DNA of 33,480 bases, from assembly GCA_030428835.1 (NCBI GenBank), contig JAUIEP010000040.1, forward strand, positions 1-33,480, written 5' to 3'. The stretch is from Gammaproteobacteria bacterium (GTDB taxonomy: Bacteria; Pseudomonadota; Gammaproteobacteria; Pseudomonadales; Halieaceae). The notes under the pieces were generated by a model. That model was not told the DNA's origin. It saw only the letters and a list, made by a program, of their open reading frames with translations, and ran no database searches. Of this stretch, positions 24,079 through 32,408 are shown one piece after another (position 1 is the stretch's first letter; each line of letters opens with the position of its first letter). The position numbers were made by a program, and so were the translations under genes.

Positions 24079-24688
24079 ACACGCCACCGCGCTGGACGCG
24101 GGGCTGGCCTCCTGCCATACCTGCCTCAAGCTGGAACCCGTGGCGGCACGGCACTGCGGGCGCTGCGGGTCGCGCCTGCACCCGCGCAAGGTCGACAGTA
24201 TCCAACGCACACTGGCGCTGCTGATCGCCGCCTGCATCCTTTACGTCCCGGCCAACCTGTACCCGATCATGTACACCGACCAGCTCGGCAGGAGCGAGGC
24301 GAGCACCATACTCGGCGGCGTTATACTGCTGATCGAACTGGGCTCGATACCCATTGCGCTGGTCATCTTCCTGTTCAGCGTGATGGTGCCGATTGGCAAG
24401 ATCCTCGTGATGTTTTACCTTGTCTGGACGGTGCAGCGCTCAACGCTGGACAATCCGCGCCAGCGCGCCACCCTGTATGCCGTCACCGAGTTTGTGGGCA
24501 AGTGGTCGATGGTGGATGTCTTCGTGGTGGCGATCCTGTCCGCGCTGGTGCACCTGGGCGGGCTGATGGTCGTGCGGCCGGGCATCGCCGCGCTGGCCTT
24601 TGCGGGGGTCGTCATCCTGACGATGGTGGCCGCCGAGAGTTTCGACGCAAGACTTATCTGGGACAAAGCAGACGAGACCCATGGCTGA
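24071..24688 (+). CDS. pqiA: PqiA-type inner-membrane protein, second half
   Basis: A 205-residue protein with a second zinc ribbon (C15, C18, C29, C32 in SCHTC and HCGRC) and four transmembrane helices; it contains YVPANLYPIM and GKWSMVDVFVVA, hallmarks of the C-terminal PqiA repeat. It overlaps the preceding gene by eight bases and the pqiB gene by eight bases (ATGGCTGA). Together with the previous protein it probably rebuilds a full PqiA that holds the PqiB channel in the inner membrane and supplies it with lipid. Confidence 0.9.
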   Translation: MTEHATALDAGLASCHTCLKLEPVAARHCGRCGSRLHPRKVDSIQRTLALLIAACILYVPANLYPIMYTDQLGRSEASTILGGVILLIELGSIPIALVIFLFSVMVPIGKILVMFYLVWTVQRSTLDNPRQRATLYAVTEFVGKWSMVDVFVVAILSALVHLGGLMVVRPGIAALAFAGVVILTMVAAESFDARLIWDKADETHG

Positions 24689-26309
24689 GACCGAAAGCGC
24701 CGCTACCGAATCAGGATTCAAGCTTTCAGCGGTATGGATCATCCCGCTGCTCGCCCTGTTGCTGGGCGTATTCCTCGTCGTCCAGGCCTGGTTGACCGAG
24801 GGCCCGGAGATCGAGATTCACTTCAAGACGGCGAGCGGCCTCGAACAGGGCAAGACCAGGATCAAGTACCGCAACGTCGACATCGGCGTGGTGGACAAGG
24901 TGCGCCTGAACAACAACTTCGAGGGCGTCGTCGCCACCGCCAAACTGGACCGACACGCGACGCCACTGTTGCGCGAGGATACGCGCTTCTGGGTGGTCAC
25001 CGCGCGCGTGGGTATCAACAGTATCACCGGCCTCGACACATTGCTGTCCGGCGCCTATATCCAGCTCGCACCGGGCGAGGGCGCGCTCGGCGTGCGCGTA
25101 TTTGAGGCGCTCGAACAGCCGCCCCTCACTCCCGCTGGCGCCCCCGGGCTGCGCCTGGAGCTGACCAGCGAGCACGCGGCCTCGGTCAGCGCGGGCGACG
25201 ACGTGCTGTACAAGGGTTTCAAGGTGGGTCGCGTCGAGAGCCGCACGTTCGATCCGCGGGAGCGCCTCGTGCGCTACGCGATTTTCATCGACGCGCCCTA
25301 CCACGAACTCGTCAACAGCGCGGTCAGGTTCTGGGACGTCAGCGGCTTCGAGGTCAGTGCCGGTGCCGACGGCTTCCAGGTCGAGACGGGCTCCATCGAC
25401 ACCATGCTGCTCGGGGGAGTCGCCTTCGAGCTCCCGGGCGAGGTCAGCGCGGGCTCTCCGGTGGCGGCCGGTACCAGCTTCCGGCTCTACGACACCTACG
25501 GCGAAATTCACGAGAATCCCTACAATTACGGCACATACTTCGTCGTCAAGTTCAGCCAGTCCATCAAGGGCCTGCTGCCCGGTGCGCCGGTCGAGTACCG
25601 CGGCATACCCGTGGGCCAGGTCGAGCGCATCCTGCTGCGCGAGTCCATGGAGGGCGCCAGGTTCCGCGACAGCAACGGGCGCAGTGAACCGATCCCGGTG
25701 CTCATCTACGTGGAGCCCGCGCGCCTGGAACTCCCCGACCAGGCGGAGTCCGTCAACAGTTTTCGCGAGGCGATCCTCGCGGGGGTAGACCAGGGCCTGC
25801 GCGCCTCCCTCGAAAACGGTAACCTGCTGACGGGCGCCAAATATATCGGCGTCGACTTTTTCCCGGCCGCGGAACCGGCCCAGGTCGGGCAGTTCAATGA
25901 GTACACCGTCATCCCCACCATCGACACGGGGCTCGCGCAGATCCAGCAGAAAGTGGTCGCGGTGCTGAACAAGGTGAACGACCTGCCGCTGGGCGACACG
26001 GTGGGGAACCTGAACGACGCCATCGCCTCGCTGGACAGGATACTGGCCGAGGTGCAGTCGCTGCTCGCTCAGGACGGCACCCAGAACCTGCCCGGCCAAC
26101 TCGGCGACACGCTGCAGGAACTGACGCAACTACTCGCCGCCGTCGCCCCCGGCTCGCCGACCTACGAGAGCATCGACTCGAGCCTGCTGCGCCTGAATCG
26201 CGCACTCGCGGAATTCGAAGCGCTGATGGACACCCTGTCCGAGCAACCGAACGCCCTGGTGCTGCCCTCGAGCATAACCGCCGACCCCGAACCGGAGGCC
26301 CCGAAATGA
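24681..26309 (+). CDS. pqiB: PqiB, MCE-domain lipid-transport tunnel protein
   Basis: A 542-residue periplasmic protein with one N-terminal transmembrane helix (residues 14-38) and three MCE (MlaD) domains, at about 44-135, 160-220 and 288-400; each begins with the characteristic ...LexG.V.YRG/KYRNVDIGVV pattern (IKYRNVDIGVVDKV, VLYKGFKVGRVESR, VEYRGIPVGQVERI). The rest (~410-520) is helical and is expected to form the needle-like coiled-coil tube seen in PqiB hexamers. It bridges inner and outer membranes. The stop overlaps the pqiC start by four bases (ATGA). Confidence 0.93.
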   Translation: MAETESAATESGFKLSAVWIIPLLALLLGVFLVVQAWLTEGPEIEIHFKTASGLEQGKTRIKYRNVDIGVVDKVRLNNNFEGVVATAKLDRHATPLLREDTRFWVVTARVGINSITGLDTLLSGAYIQLAPGEGALGVRVFEALEQPPLTPAGAPGLRLELTSEHAASVSAGDDVLYKGFKVGRVESRTFDPRERLVRYAIFIDAPYHELVNSAVRFWDVSGFEVSAGADGFQVETGSIDTMLLGGVAFELPGEVSAGSPVAAGTSFRLYDTYGEIHENPYNYGTYFVVKFSQSIKGLLPGAPVEYRGIPVGQVERILLRESMEGARFRDSNGRSEPIPVLIYVEPARLELPDQAESVNSFREAILAGVDQGLRASLENGNLLTGAKYIGVDFFPAAEPAQVGQFNEYTVIPTIDTGLAQIQQKVVAVLNKVNDLPLGDTVGNLNDAIASLDRILAEVQSLLAQDGTQNLPGQLGDTLQELTQLLAAVAPGSPTYESIDSSLLRLNRALAEFEALMDTLSEQPNALVLPSSITADPEPEAPK

Positions 26310-26887
26310 CCCTGCCGCACGTCCGCCTCCTCGCCCTGTCCGCCTGCCTGCTCGCGGCCTGCGCCGGTACGCCGGTGGAGCCGAGCTACTACCTGTTGCG
26401 TGTCGACGGCGCGACAACCTCGCGCGCACTGGCGCCCGCGCCCTATCGGCTCGGGCCCGTCAGCGTGGCCCCGTATATCAACCGCGCCGGGCTGCTGCTG
26501 GAGATCGCCCCCGGCCAGGTTCGCCCCGCCCGCAATCACCTGTGGGCCGAGCCGGTACAGGAAGGCGTGCGCGCGCTCCTCACCACCGAGATCTCGCGCG
26601 CCCTGGGACAGGACATCCTGCCGCTCACCGCGACGTCGACCGGCCCGGTCATCAGCGTGCGCATTGAGCAGTTCCACGGCACACAGTCGGGTGAGGCGAA
26701 GCTGGAGGCTTTCTGGGGCGTGAGCGAGGGGGATTCGATACTCGCCGCGCAACAGTTCGCCGCCACGTTGCCGCTGTCGCGCGACGGCTACGGCGCGCTG
26801 GCGGAGGCACAGCGGGCCCTGCTGCAGTCGCTGGCACAGGCGATCGCGGCGGGCCTGAATCCCGGACTCACGTCGCCGCCCGGCTAA
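26306..26887 (+). CDS. pqiC: PqiC-like outer-membrane lipoprotein (ABC-type transport auxiliary, DUF330)
   Basis: A 193-residue lipoprotein with lipobox LLAAC (C20). The mature part begins with PSYYLLRVDG and shows the domain features of PqiC/ABC-type transport auxiliary lipoproteins (LGPVSVAPYINRAGLLLEI, then NHLWAEPVQEGVRALLTTEI). In E. coli PqiC anchors the tip of PqiB in the outer membrane. It is the last gene of the coupled pqi operon, with 11 bp before the DUF819 gene. Confidence 0.88.
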   Translation: MTLPHVRLLALSACLLAACAGTPVEPSYYLLRVDGATTSRALAPAPYRLGPVSVAPYINRAGLLLEIAPGQVRPARNHLWAEPVQEGVRALLTTEISRALGQDILPLTATSTGPVISVRIEQFHGTQSGEAKLEAFWGVSEGDSILAAQQFAATLPLSRDGYGALAEAQRALLQSLAQAIAAGLNPGLTSPPG

Positions 26888-26898
26888 CGCGGCACCCG

Positions 26899-28056
26899 AT
26901 GCAGAATGTCCTGGTCATCGCCGCGGGCCTCGTTGTTCCGGCGGGTCTTATCTGGCTGACCCATCACCAGGCGTGGGCACGCAGGATCGGCATTATCGTC
27001 CTGTGTTACCTCGCCGGACTGACCATGGGCAACACCGGCCTCGTGTCGGTGGAGTCGACCGCGGTGCGCACGACGATCACCGAGGTCACCATCGCCCTCG
27101 CCATGCCGCTGTTGCTGTTCTCGCTGGATATCCGCAAGTGGCGCAGGGTGGCGGGCAAGGCGCTGTTGTCGATGCTGTTTGCCACCGCTTCCGTCGTGAC
27201 CCTGGCCACCACCCTGTTCTTCGTGTTCAACAGCGGCGGCATGGCGGGCGCCGGCAACTTCGCGGCCATGTCCGTGGGTATCTACACGGGCGGTACGCCG
27301 AACCTCGCGGCCATCAAGGCCGGCCTGGAAATTCCGCACGAGCAGTACCTCATCTTCCACAGCCTCGACACCATTGCCGGTTCGCTCTACCTGCTCTTCA
27401 TGTTGACCGCGGGCATTCCACTGCTGCGGCGCTTCCTGCCCGCCACGCCCGTCGCGGCCGGCGCGGGCGACGACCAGCACGATTTCGCGCAGGACAACTA
27501 CGCGCCGCTGCTGCAACCACGCAACTGGGGTCAACTGGCCATGGCCGCGGGCCTCGCGGTCGCGGTGGTGGCGGCGGCGAGCGGCATCGAGCGCGTGTAC
27601 AGCGACGTGCTGGGCGGCGCGAGCGGCGCGGCGGTACTCATCGTGGCCATTACCAGCCTCGGCATAGCGCTCTCGCTGTCGGCGCGCGTCAGGCATCTCA
27701 GCCTGTCCTACGACCTCGGCATGTACCTCATCTACGTCTTCTGCTTTGTGGTGTCATCCATGGCGGACCTGAAGCAGCTCGCCGGTATCGACTGGACGAT
27801 CGGCCTGTTCCTGCTCGGCACCATTTTCGGCAGCCTGCTGTTACACGGCCTGTTGTGCCGCCTCGCGCGCGTCGACGCCGACACCTACATCGTCACATCG
27901 GTGGCGGCGATCGCCAGCCCGCCCTTCGTGCCGCTGGTTGCGCGGGCGCTGGGCAATCCGGCTGCTATCCTGAGCGGTATCACCACGGGCATCATCGGTT
28001 ACGCCCTGGGCAACTACCTGGGCATCAGCCTGGGCCTGCTGCTACAGGGCCACTAG
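26899..28056 (+). CDS. DUF819 family membrane protein
   Basis: A 385-residue polytopic protein with about ten to eleven transmembrane helices. DUF819 signatures include YTGGTPNLAAIKAGL, YDLGMYLIYVFCFV, and near the C-terminus VTSVAAIASPPFVP followed by AILSGITTGIIGYALGNYLG. The GGTPN and glycine-rich reentrant-like segments resemble those of secondary transporters with substrate-binding loops, so a transport role is likely, but the substrate is unknown. It lies 11 bp after pqiC and 12 bp before the PLP enzyme gene, and may be transcribed with both. Confidence 0.87.
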   Translation: MQNVLVIAAGLVVPAGLIWLTHHQAWARRIGIIVLCYLAGLTMGNTGLVSVESTAVRTTITEVTIALAMPLLLFSLDIRKWRRVAGKALLSMLFATASVVTLATTLFFVFNSGGMAGAGNFAAMSVGIYTGGTPNLAAIKAGLEIPHEQYLIFHSLDTIAGSLYLLFMLTAGIPLLRRFLPATPVAAGAGDDQHDFAQDNYAPLLQPRNWGQLAMAAGLAVAVVAAASGIERVYSDVLGGASGAAVLIVAITSLGIALSLSARVRHLSLSYDLGMYLIYVFCFVVSSMADLKQLAGIDWTIGLFLLGTIFGSLLLHGLLCRLARVDADTYIVTSVAAIASPPFVPLVARALGNPAAILSGITTGIIGYALGNYLGISLGLLLQGH

Positions 28057-28068
28057 GGAGTACTTACC

Positions 28069-29520
28069 ATGCATCGAGCCATGCCAGACGAGGGCCGTCC
28101 GCGGGCCGACATCGTCGCGGACCTTGAGGGGTTCAAGGAGAAGGACCCGCAGTACAAGGACGGCCGCGTGTGGAGCCTCGTCTACTACCTCGACGAGGAC
28201 CACTCGGAATTCCTGAAAGACGCCTACCACCGTTTCGCGTGCGAGAACGGGCTCAACCCCGGCGCCTTCAAGAGCCTCAAGAAAATGGAAACCGAGGTGA
28301 TCAGCGCCACCGCGGACATCCTCAACGGCACGGACGAGGTCTGCGGCGTCATCACCTCCGGCGGCACGGAGAGCTGCCTGATGGCGGTCAAGACCTACCG
28401 CGACAAGGCGCGCGCGGAACGGGGCGTCAAGCACCCCGAGATGGTGATTCCCACCACCGCTCACGTGGCCTGGTTCAAGGCCTCGGAGTACTTCGGCGTG
28501 AAAATTCGCCTGGTGCCCCCGCAGGACGATTTCACACCGGACCTGAAGAAACTCAGACGCCTCATCAACCGCAACACGGTCATGATCCTCGGCAGCGCCC
28601 CCGAGTACCCGCATGGAACCATCGACCCGATCGAGGCGATGGGTGAGATAGCACAGAAGAAGAACATTCCGCTGCACGTGGACGCCTGCGTGGGCGGCTT
28701 CATCCTGCCGTTCATGGCGATGAACGGCGAGGATATCCCGCCCTGGGACTACCGCGTACCGGGCGTGACCTCGATTTCCGCCGACATCCACAAGTACGGC
28801 TACGCTGCGAAGGGCGCCTCCACCATCACCTATCGCAACCTCGACTACCTGCGCTACCAGATGTTCGCCTACGAGGACTGGCCCGGCGGGGTGTTCGCCT
28901 CGTCCGCCCTGCTCGGTACCCGCCCCGGCGGCGCCTACGCGGCGGCGTGGGGGGTGACGCAGTATTTCGGCAAGGCGGGTTACCGCAAGCTCGCGGCGGA
29001 CACCCTGGAAGCGGTCAACCGGCTGAAGGCCGGCGTGGCCGCCATCGACGGCCTGCAGGTGATGGGCAGGCCGCAGGGCCCGCTGTTTTCCTACCGCTCC
29101 GTCGACCCGGACTTGAGCATCTACGCCGTGGGCGACCAGATGGACGGGAAAGGCTGGCAGGTCAATCGCAACCAGCACCCCGAGGGGCTGCACGCCATGG
29201 TGACGGCGCAACACCTGCGCGTGGTGGACGACTACCTGCGCGATCTCGCCGACGCGGTGGCAACCGTGCGCGCCCATCCCGAGCTCGCGCAACAGGGCGG
29301 CGCCGCCACCTACGGCATGATGGCCCACGTGCCGCTGCGCGGCATGGTGCGTAAAAAAGTGCTGCAGATGTACTCGGAGCAGTACCGCGCAGGCGGCGGC
29401 GAGCTGAATATCGCAGAGGGCGCCGAGGGCGGTATCAGCGGCGGTGGCAAAGGCTTGCTGGATCGAATGGTTGAGCGCTACGTGCAGTATCGCTCGCGCA
29501 AGGGCGCCACGCGCAAGTAA
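28069..29520 (+). CDS. PLP-dependent enzyme of the sphingosine-1-phosphate lyase type
   Basis: A 483-residue fold-type I PLP enzyme. The active-site elements match sphingosine-1-phosphate lyase and related group II decarboxylases: TSGGTESCLMA (98-106, phosphate-binding loop), AHVAWFKA (H132 stacks on the ring), HVDACVGGF (D205, binds the pyridine nitrogen) and ADIHKYGYAAKG (K242, Schiff base). Unlike the eukaryotic enzyme it has no N-terminal transmembrane segment. It probably cleaves a phosphorylated long-chain amino alcohol or decarboxylates an amino acid; the former fits the HVDxCxGG and DxHKYG signatures better. The ATG at 28069 has GGGAG eight bases upstream. Confidence 0.82.
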   Translation: MHRAMPDEGRPRADIVADLEGFKEKDPQYKDGRVWSLVYYLDEDHSEFLKDAYHRFACENGLNPGAFKSLKKMETEVISATADILNGTDEVCGVITSGGTESCLMAVKTYRDKARAERGVKHPEMVIPTTAHVAWFKASEYFGVKIRLVPPQDDFTPDLKKLRRLINRNTVMILGSAPEYPHGTIDPIEAMGEIAQKKNIPLHVDACVGGFILPFMAMNGEDIPPWDYRVPGVTSISADIHKYGYAAKGASTITYRNLDYLRYQMFAYEDWPGGVFASSALLGTRPGGAYAAAWGVTQYFGKAGYRKLAADTLEAVNRLKAGVAAIDGLQVMGRPQGPLFSYRSVDPDLSIYAVGDQMDGKGWQVNRNQHPEGLHAMVTAQHLRVVDDYLRDLADAVATVRAHPELAQQGGAATYGMMAHVPLRGMVRKKVLQMYSEQYRAGGGELNIAEGAEGGISGGGKGLLDRMVERYVQYRSRKGATRK

Positions 29521-29527
29521 CGCGCGC

Positions 29528-30391
29528 TCAGGCCGCCCGCCGGGTGAGGCGGTAGCGGTGCCAGGAGAGCGCGGCGCTGGCCAGCAGTACGATGGCGCAG
29601 CCCGTGAGCTTGCGGGCATCCATCGCCTCCCCCAGGAAAACCACGCTGCCCACCACGGCGCCGGGCAGGTACAGGAAGTAGATCATGCTGGAATAAATGG
29701 CGGGCAGTTCCGTGGTCGTCTTCACCCACAGCCCGTGCGACACCACGGTGCAGAGCAGGCCGAGCACAAGGAGCTGGTACACGTCGCTCTCCGCCAGCCG
29801 CCAGTCCGACCACGACCAGAAGGGCAGGAAAAACAGCAGCGCGAAGAAGAACTGCCCGAAGGTGCGTTCCGCCGTGCCGATGGCGCTCGCGCGCTGGTGC
29901 AGCAGGGGCAACGCGGCGTAGAGCAGCGCCGAGAACAGGCCCACGGCGACGCCGAGGGTCACGTCGTTACCGAGGGACACCTCCGGTGACACCATTAGGC
30001 AGCCGGCGAAACACACACCGATGGCCATCCACTCCGGCCAGGTGACGCGCTCGCGATTGAACAGCCAGGCCAGCACGAGGTACTGCACACTGTAGGTGAG
30101 GATCGCGAGTGCCGCGATAGACGCCGTGGCGAGTTTGATGCTGGCGAAGTACGTGAGCCAGTGCAGGCCGAACACGGCGCCGATCACCGCGAGCTGGCGC
30201 CACTGGCGCAGTGCGAGGCGCAGGAGCGCACCCCTGGCCAGCACGACGGGCGCGAACGCCAGCACGGCGATCACCAGCCGCGCGATGCCGATGGTGACCT
30301 CGTTCGCGCTCGTGGATTTTATGAGCACCGGGACCGCCGACATGGTCAGCACGGCGATAACGGCGACGAGTACAAGCCGGTTATTGACCAC
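29528..30391 (-). CDS. EamA/DMT superfamily transporter
   Basis: A 287-residue membrane protein with ten predicted transmembrane helices in two EamA repeats (about 8-135 and 150-280), as in drug/metabolite exporters. It contains typical features: GLHWLTYFASIKLATASIAA in the first repeat, and the second repeat closes with PGAVVGSVVFLGEAMDARKLTGC. The GTG at 30391 has GGAGG five bases upstream; a longer upstream reading frame adds a Cys-rich non-membrane start and is less likely. It is convergent with the PLP enzyme gene, seven bases apart. Substrate unknown, perhaps amino acid or metabolite export. Confidence 0.88.
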   Translation of the reverse strand: MVNNRLVLVAVIAVLTMSAVPVLIKSTSANEVTIGIARLVIAVLAFAPVVLARGALLRLALRQWRQLAVIGAVFGLHWLTYFASIKLATASIAALAILTYSVQYLVLAWLFNRERVTWPEWMAIGVCFAGCLMVSPEVSLGNDVTLGVAVGLFSALLYAALPLLHQRASAIGTAERTFGQFFFALLFFLPFWSWSDWRLAESDVYQLLVLGLLCTVVSHGLWVKTTTELPAIYSSMIYFLYLPGAVVGSVVFLGEAMDARKLTGCAIVLLASAALSWHRYRLTRRAA

Positions 30392-30461
30392 GTCGCCCTC
30401 CGTGCATAACCCGGCACGATCGCATGCGCGAGACACTGCTCGATCGCCCTGGCAACGCACT

Positions 30462-30485
30462 GCACAGACACCCGCACAGACACCT
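30462..30485 (+). repeat. 12-bp tandem direct repeat
   Basis: GCACAGACACCC (30462-30473) is followed immediately by GCACAGACACCT (30474-30485); 11 of 12 bases match. It lies in the intergenic region between the EamA gene and the gph gene; its role is unknown. Confidence 0.6.
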
Positions 30486-30524
30486 GCAAGACAGGCGGGC
30501 GTCGCCAGGTTCGCTGCCACGCGC

Positions 30525-30530
30525 TAGAAT
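30525..30530 (+). promoter_or_regulatory. Candidate -10 element for gph
   Basis: TAGAAT lies 95 bp before the GTG start of the phosphatase gene and matches the sigma-70 -10 consensus at five of six bases. The -35 region 17 bp upstream is poor, so this is a weak call. Confidence 0.35.
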
Positions 30531-30619
30531 CATCGGCCCTCAATCCGGGGAGCGGGACGCACGCGCGTCCGGGAGGGCGATAGTAACGGACCCCGGGACA
30601 GCTTGGCAGCCAAATACAC

Positions 30620-31273
30620 GTGAATATCATCTTCGACCTCGACGGCACGCTGATCGACAGCGCGCCGGACATCCAGTACGTCGCCAACACCGTGCTCACC
30701 GGTCGCGGGCGGCCCGACATTTCCATGGAAGAGACGCGCCGCTTCGTCGGCGAGGGCTCGGCAGTCTTTGTGCGCAGGATGATGGCCGCCAGGGACATCG
30801 ACTGGAGCGACGCGGCGTTCGAGGAGATTCACGGGGAGTTCATGCGGCTCTACGAGGGGGCGGTCAGCCGCGCGCGCTTCTATCCCCGCGCCAGGGAGAC
30901 ACTGGACGGGCTGGCCGGCGAGGGGCACGCGCTCGCGCTGTGTACCAACAAGCCCGAGGCTCCTACGCGCGCGGTGCTGCGACACATGGGACTCGAGGGG
31001 CTCTTCGCGGTTGTCGTGGCCGGGGGTATGCTGCCCACGCGCAAGCCGGACCCGGAGATGCTGTTGCACGCCAACACGCTACTGGGCGGCGGCGCGACGC
31101 TCTACGTGGGCGACAGCGAGATCGACGCGCTTACCGCGCAGCGCGCGGGCATCCCCTTTGCTCTCTACACCAACGGCTATCGCAGGACGCCCGTCGAGGC
31201 ACTGCACCACGACTTCCGCTTCGACGGGTTCGAGGAACTGCCGGGGATCGTGGCGCGCTGCCCCGGCGCCTAG
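30620..31273 (+). CDS. gph: Phosphoglycolate phosphatase, HAD superfamily
   Basis: A 217-residue cytoplasmic HAD phosphatase. All four motifs are visible: DLDGT (D6 nucleophile, D8 acid), TNKPE (motif II), RKPDPEM (motif III lysine), and GDSEIDALTAQRAG (motif IV aspartates). The cap is the small helical type of Gph/PGP-like enzymes. Its likely job is dephosphorylating 2-phosphoglycolate that forms during oxidative DNA repair or photorespiration-like reactions, but other C2-cap phosphatases are similar. The start is GTG at 30620 with a poor Shine-Dalgarno sequence; the leader contains a 6-bp-stem hairpin at 30555-30570. Its stop overlaps the stop of the convergent acyl-CoA dehydrogenase gene in CTAG. 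Confidence 0.82.
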   Translation: MNIIFDLDGTLIDSAPDIQYVANTVLTGRGRPDISMEETRRFVGEGSAVFVRRMMAARDIDWSDAAFEEIHGEFMRLYEGAVSRARFYPRARETLDGLAGEGHALALCTNKPEAPTRAVLRHMGLEGLFAVVVAGGMLPTRKPDPEMLLHANTLLGGGATLYVGDSEIDALTAQRAGIPFALYTNGYRRTPVEALHHDFRFDGFEELPGIVARCPGA

Positions 31274-32406
31274 AAGTGGTGCAGCCGCGCGTAGCGGTCG
31301 CGGTGGAAGGCGCGATTGCCGAACATCGCCTCCAGTGCGCGGGCGCGCTTCAGGTAGAGTCCCGCGTCGAACTCGTCGGTCATGCCGATGCCGCCGTGGA
31401 TCTGGATCAGCTCATTGGACATATCGAAGAGGAACTGCCCCGCCTTGAACTTCGCCAGCGAGGCCAACTCGGGTACGTTGTCGGCACCGTCATCAATGGC
31501 CTGCAGCGCCGCCTCCACACAGGAGCGCGTTTGTTCCTTCGCGGAGAACAGGGCCGCGGCGCGGTGGCCGAGGGCCTGGAAGGAGCCGATGACCGCGCCG
31601 AACTGTTCGCGCGTCTTGAGGTACTCGACGGTCATGTCGAAGGCCGCCGCGGCGGTGCCCAGCATCTCCGCCGCCAGTCCCGCCCGCGCCCGGTCGAGCA
31701 ACGGTTCCAGCACGGCCATGCCCTCGCCCTGCTCGCCGAGCATTGCGTCCCGCGGCACCGCTACATCGGCGAAGGTGAGTCGCGCGTGGTCGCGACTGTC
31801 GAAGGTGTGGGAGGCGGTTCGCGTCAGCCCGGCCGAGTCGGCGTCTACCAGGAACAGGCTGAGTCCCGCCGCATCGCCGGCGCTGCCGCCGGTGCGCGCA
31901 ACGACCACGAAATGCGTGGCGGACATACCCTCCTGCACAAACACTTTCTCGCCCGACAGCGAAAAACCGTCCGCGTCCGGCGTGGCGGCGAGCGCCACCC
32001 GTTCCGGCGCGTGGTGTGCGGATTCCTCGAGCGCCAGCGTCAGCACCGCGCTGCCGCCGGCAATCTGCGGCAGCAGGGTTTCACGCTGTGCGGGTGAACC
32101 GGCCAGTACCAGCGCGCTCGCGCCGACCAGTGCCGAGGCGAACAGCGGTGCGGCGGTGAGCTGTCGCCCCGTCTGTTCGAGGATGAGGCCGAAAGTGAGG
32201 TAGCCGAGGTCGGAGCCGCCGTACTCCTCCGGCACCAGGATGCCGCTCCAGCCCATCTCCACCATCGCGTTCCAGGTGGCGGGGGCATAGCCCTCGCCCT
32301 GCCCCGCGTCGCGCAACGCACGGAATGCGCTAACGGGCGCCTTGTCGACAACCCAGGCGCTGGCCTGTTCGCGAATGAGTGCCTGTTCTTCTGTCAGTGC
32401 CGCCAT
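31270..32406 (-). CDS. Acyl-CoA dehydrogenase, probable non-catalytic-type subunit
   Basis: A 378-residue acyl-CoA dehydrogenase with the usual three parts: N-terminal helical domain (EEYGGSDLGYLTFGLILEQTGR), a beta domain, and a C-terminal helical domain (TREQFGAVIGSFQALGHRAA). The position of the catalytic glutamate of MCAD (YEGT) reads HGGIGMT, and the alternative site used by isovaleryl- and long-chain-type enzymes reads LLDRAR rather than LxxER, so no catalytic base is evident. The ATG at 32406 comes two bases after the stop of the adjacent dehydrogenase gene, so the two are co-translated and probably form one heteromeric enzyme. Substrate unknown. Confidence 0.85.
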   Translation of the reverse strand: MAALTEEQALIREQASAWVVDKAPVSAFRALRDAGQGEGYAPATWNAMVEMGWSGILVPEEYGGSDLGYLTFGLILEQTGRQLTAAPLFASALVGASALVLAGSPAQRETLLPQIAGGSAVLTLALEESAHHAPERVALAATPDADGFSLSGEKVFVQEGMSATHFVVVARTGGSAGDAAGLSLFLVDADSAGLTRTASHTFDSRDHARLTFADVAVPRDAMLGEQGEGMAVLEPLLDRARAGLAAEMLGTAAAAFDMTVEYLKTREQFGAVIGSFQALGHRAAALFSAKEQTRSCVEAALQAIDDGADNVPELASLAKFKAGQFLFDMSNELIQIHGGIGMTDEFDAGLYLKRARALEAMFGNRAFHRDRYARLHHF

Positions 32407-32408
32407 GG

